This document shows, one piece after another, positions 63,976 through 64,000 of a DNA stretch of 64,000 bases. The stretch is from NCBI RefSeq assembly GCF_900101895.1, contig NZ_FMVF01000009.1:1-64000 (forward strand), in the 5' to 3' direction. Both the position numbers and the translations under genes were made by a program. Origin of the DNA: Flavobacterium caeni. Its GTDB lineage: Bacteria; Bacteroidota; Bacteroidia; Flavobacteriales; Flavobacteriaceae. The notes below the pieces were generated by a model. That model saw only the letters and a program-made list of their open reading frames with translations, was not told the DNA's origin and ran no database searches. How positions within the stretch are numbered: position 1 is the first letter of the stretch; every line of letters starts with the position of its first letter.

Positions 63976-64000
63976 TACCTTTGCACAAAATCCTACCATG
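63976..64000 (+). promoter_or_regulatory. Promoter and start codon of the next gene (runs off window)
   Basis: TACCTTTG (63976-63983) is a perfect -7 box, and an ATG occupies the last three bases (63998-64000) after the A-rich CACAAAATCC. The gene itself lies outside the window. Confidence 0.6.

Overview
The window looks like the chromosome of a gliding-type member of the Bacteroidota, most probably Flavobacteriaceae, with an unusually high GC content for that family (roughly half G+C by eye). The evidence is a complete gldK-gldL-gldM-gldN block (type IX secretion/gliding motor), an exosortase F pair, a short RpoD without region 1.1, repeated -7 elements of the Bacteroidota form TAnnTTTG, and A-rich leaders in place of Shine-Dalgarno sequences. 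Most of the window is conserved housekeeping DNA. The accessory or unusual material lies mainly between genes.

Layout. 1-92 is the end of an IS3-family element that runs off the left edge. It is followed by a 99-bp tandem array (368-835). 0.9-13 kb holds mixed single genes: a Crp/Fnr regulator, a TPR lipoprotein, pirin and YceI under a shared promoter motif, a plant-type LRR protein, a frameshifted DUF1761 gene, a GNAT/FemAB-like protein, a divergent lipid kinase / phosphatidate phosphatase pair, an ABC-F ATPase, a DUF983 protein and an FAD oxidoreductase. 13.4-22 kb (minus strand) holds gldKLMN, then a degenerate arginase-fold protein and topA. 22.1-29.1 kb (plus) holds miaB, a sigma-54 activator, lptE, a TPR protein, secG, groES and groEL. 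29.1-34.5 kb (minus) holds dedA, a four-gene candidate copper/heavy-metal operon (HYC_CC_PP protein, TonB receptor, secreted HMA protein, HMA-MauE fusion) and the exosortase F pair. 34.6-45.3 kb holds a free-methionine sulfoxide reductase, a 1002-residue self-cleaving S74 surface protein, rpsO, pnp, rpoD, rpe, DUF72 and an MtfA-type peptidase. 45.5-62.6 kb (minus) is a full division and cell wall (dcw) cluster in the order mraZ-rsmH-ftsL-ftsI-murE-mraY-murD-ftsW-murG-murC-ftsQ-ftsA-ftsZ, followed by yqeY and tRNA-Arg(CCG). An alpha/beta hydrolase gene diverges from mraZ, and a further promoter and start codon sit at the right edge.

How the parts fit. The dcw genes make lipid II (MurC, D, E, MraY, MurG) and the divisome (FtsL, I, W, Q, A, Z). 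They appear to be controlled by MraZ through four phased GTGGTA boxes upstream of mraZ. GldKLMN form the energised core of the type IX export machine. LptE, SecG, GroESL, DedA, MiaB and the lipid enzymes support envelope assembly and proteostasis. The metal operon pairs an outer-membrane receptor with periplasmic and inner-membrane Cys-rich partners.

Less ordinary signals. These are (i) the 99-bp array; (ii) 7/8-bp iterons placed at gene ends, including an inverted pair that could fold the murG-murC junction into a long hairpin ending at the murC start codon; (iii) at least five copies of one extragenic hairpin-bearing repeat family; (iv) a shared operator-like element before pirin and yceI; (v) an 18-bp inverted repeat between divergent genes; and (vi) structured leaders before pnp and groES. 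All function calls are from reading the sequence. No database search was run.
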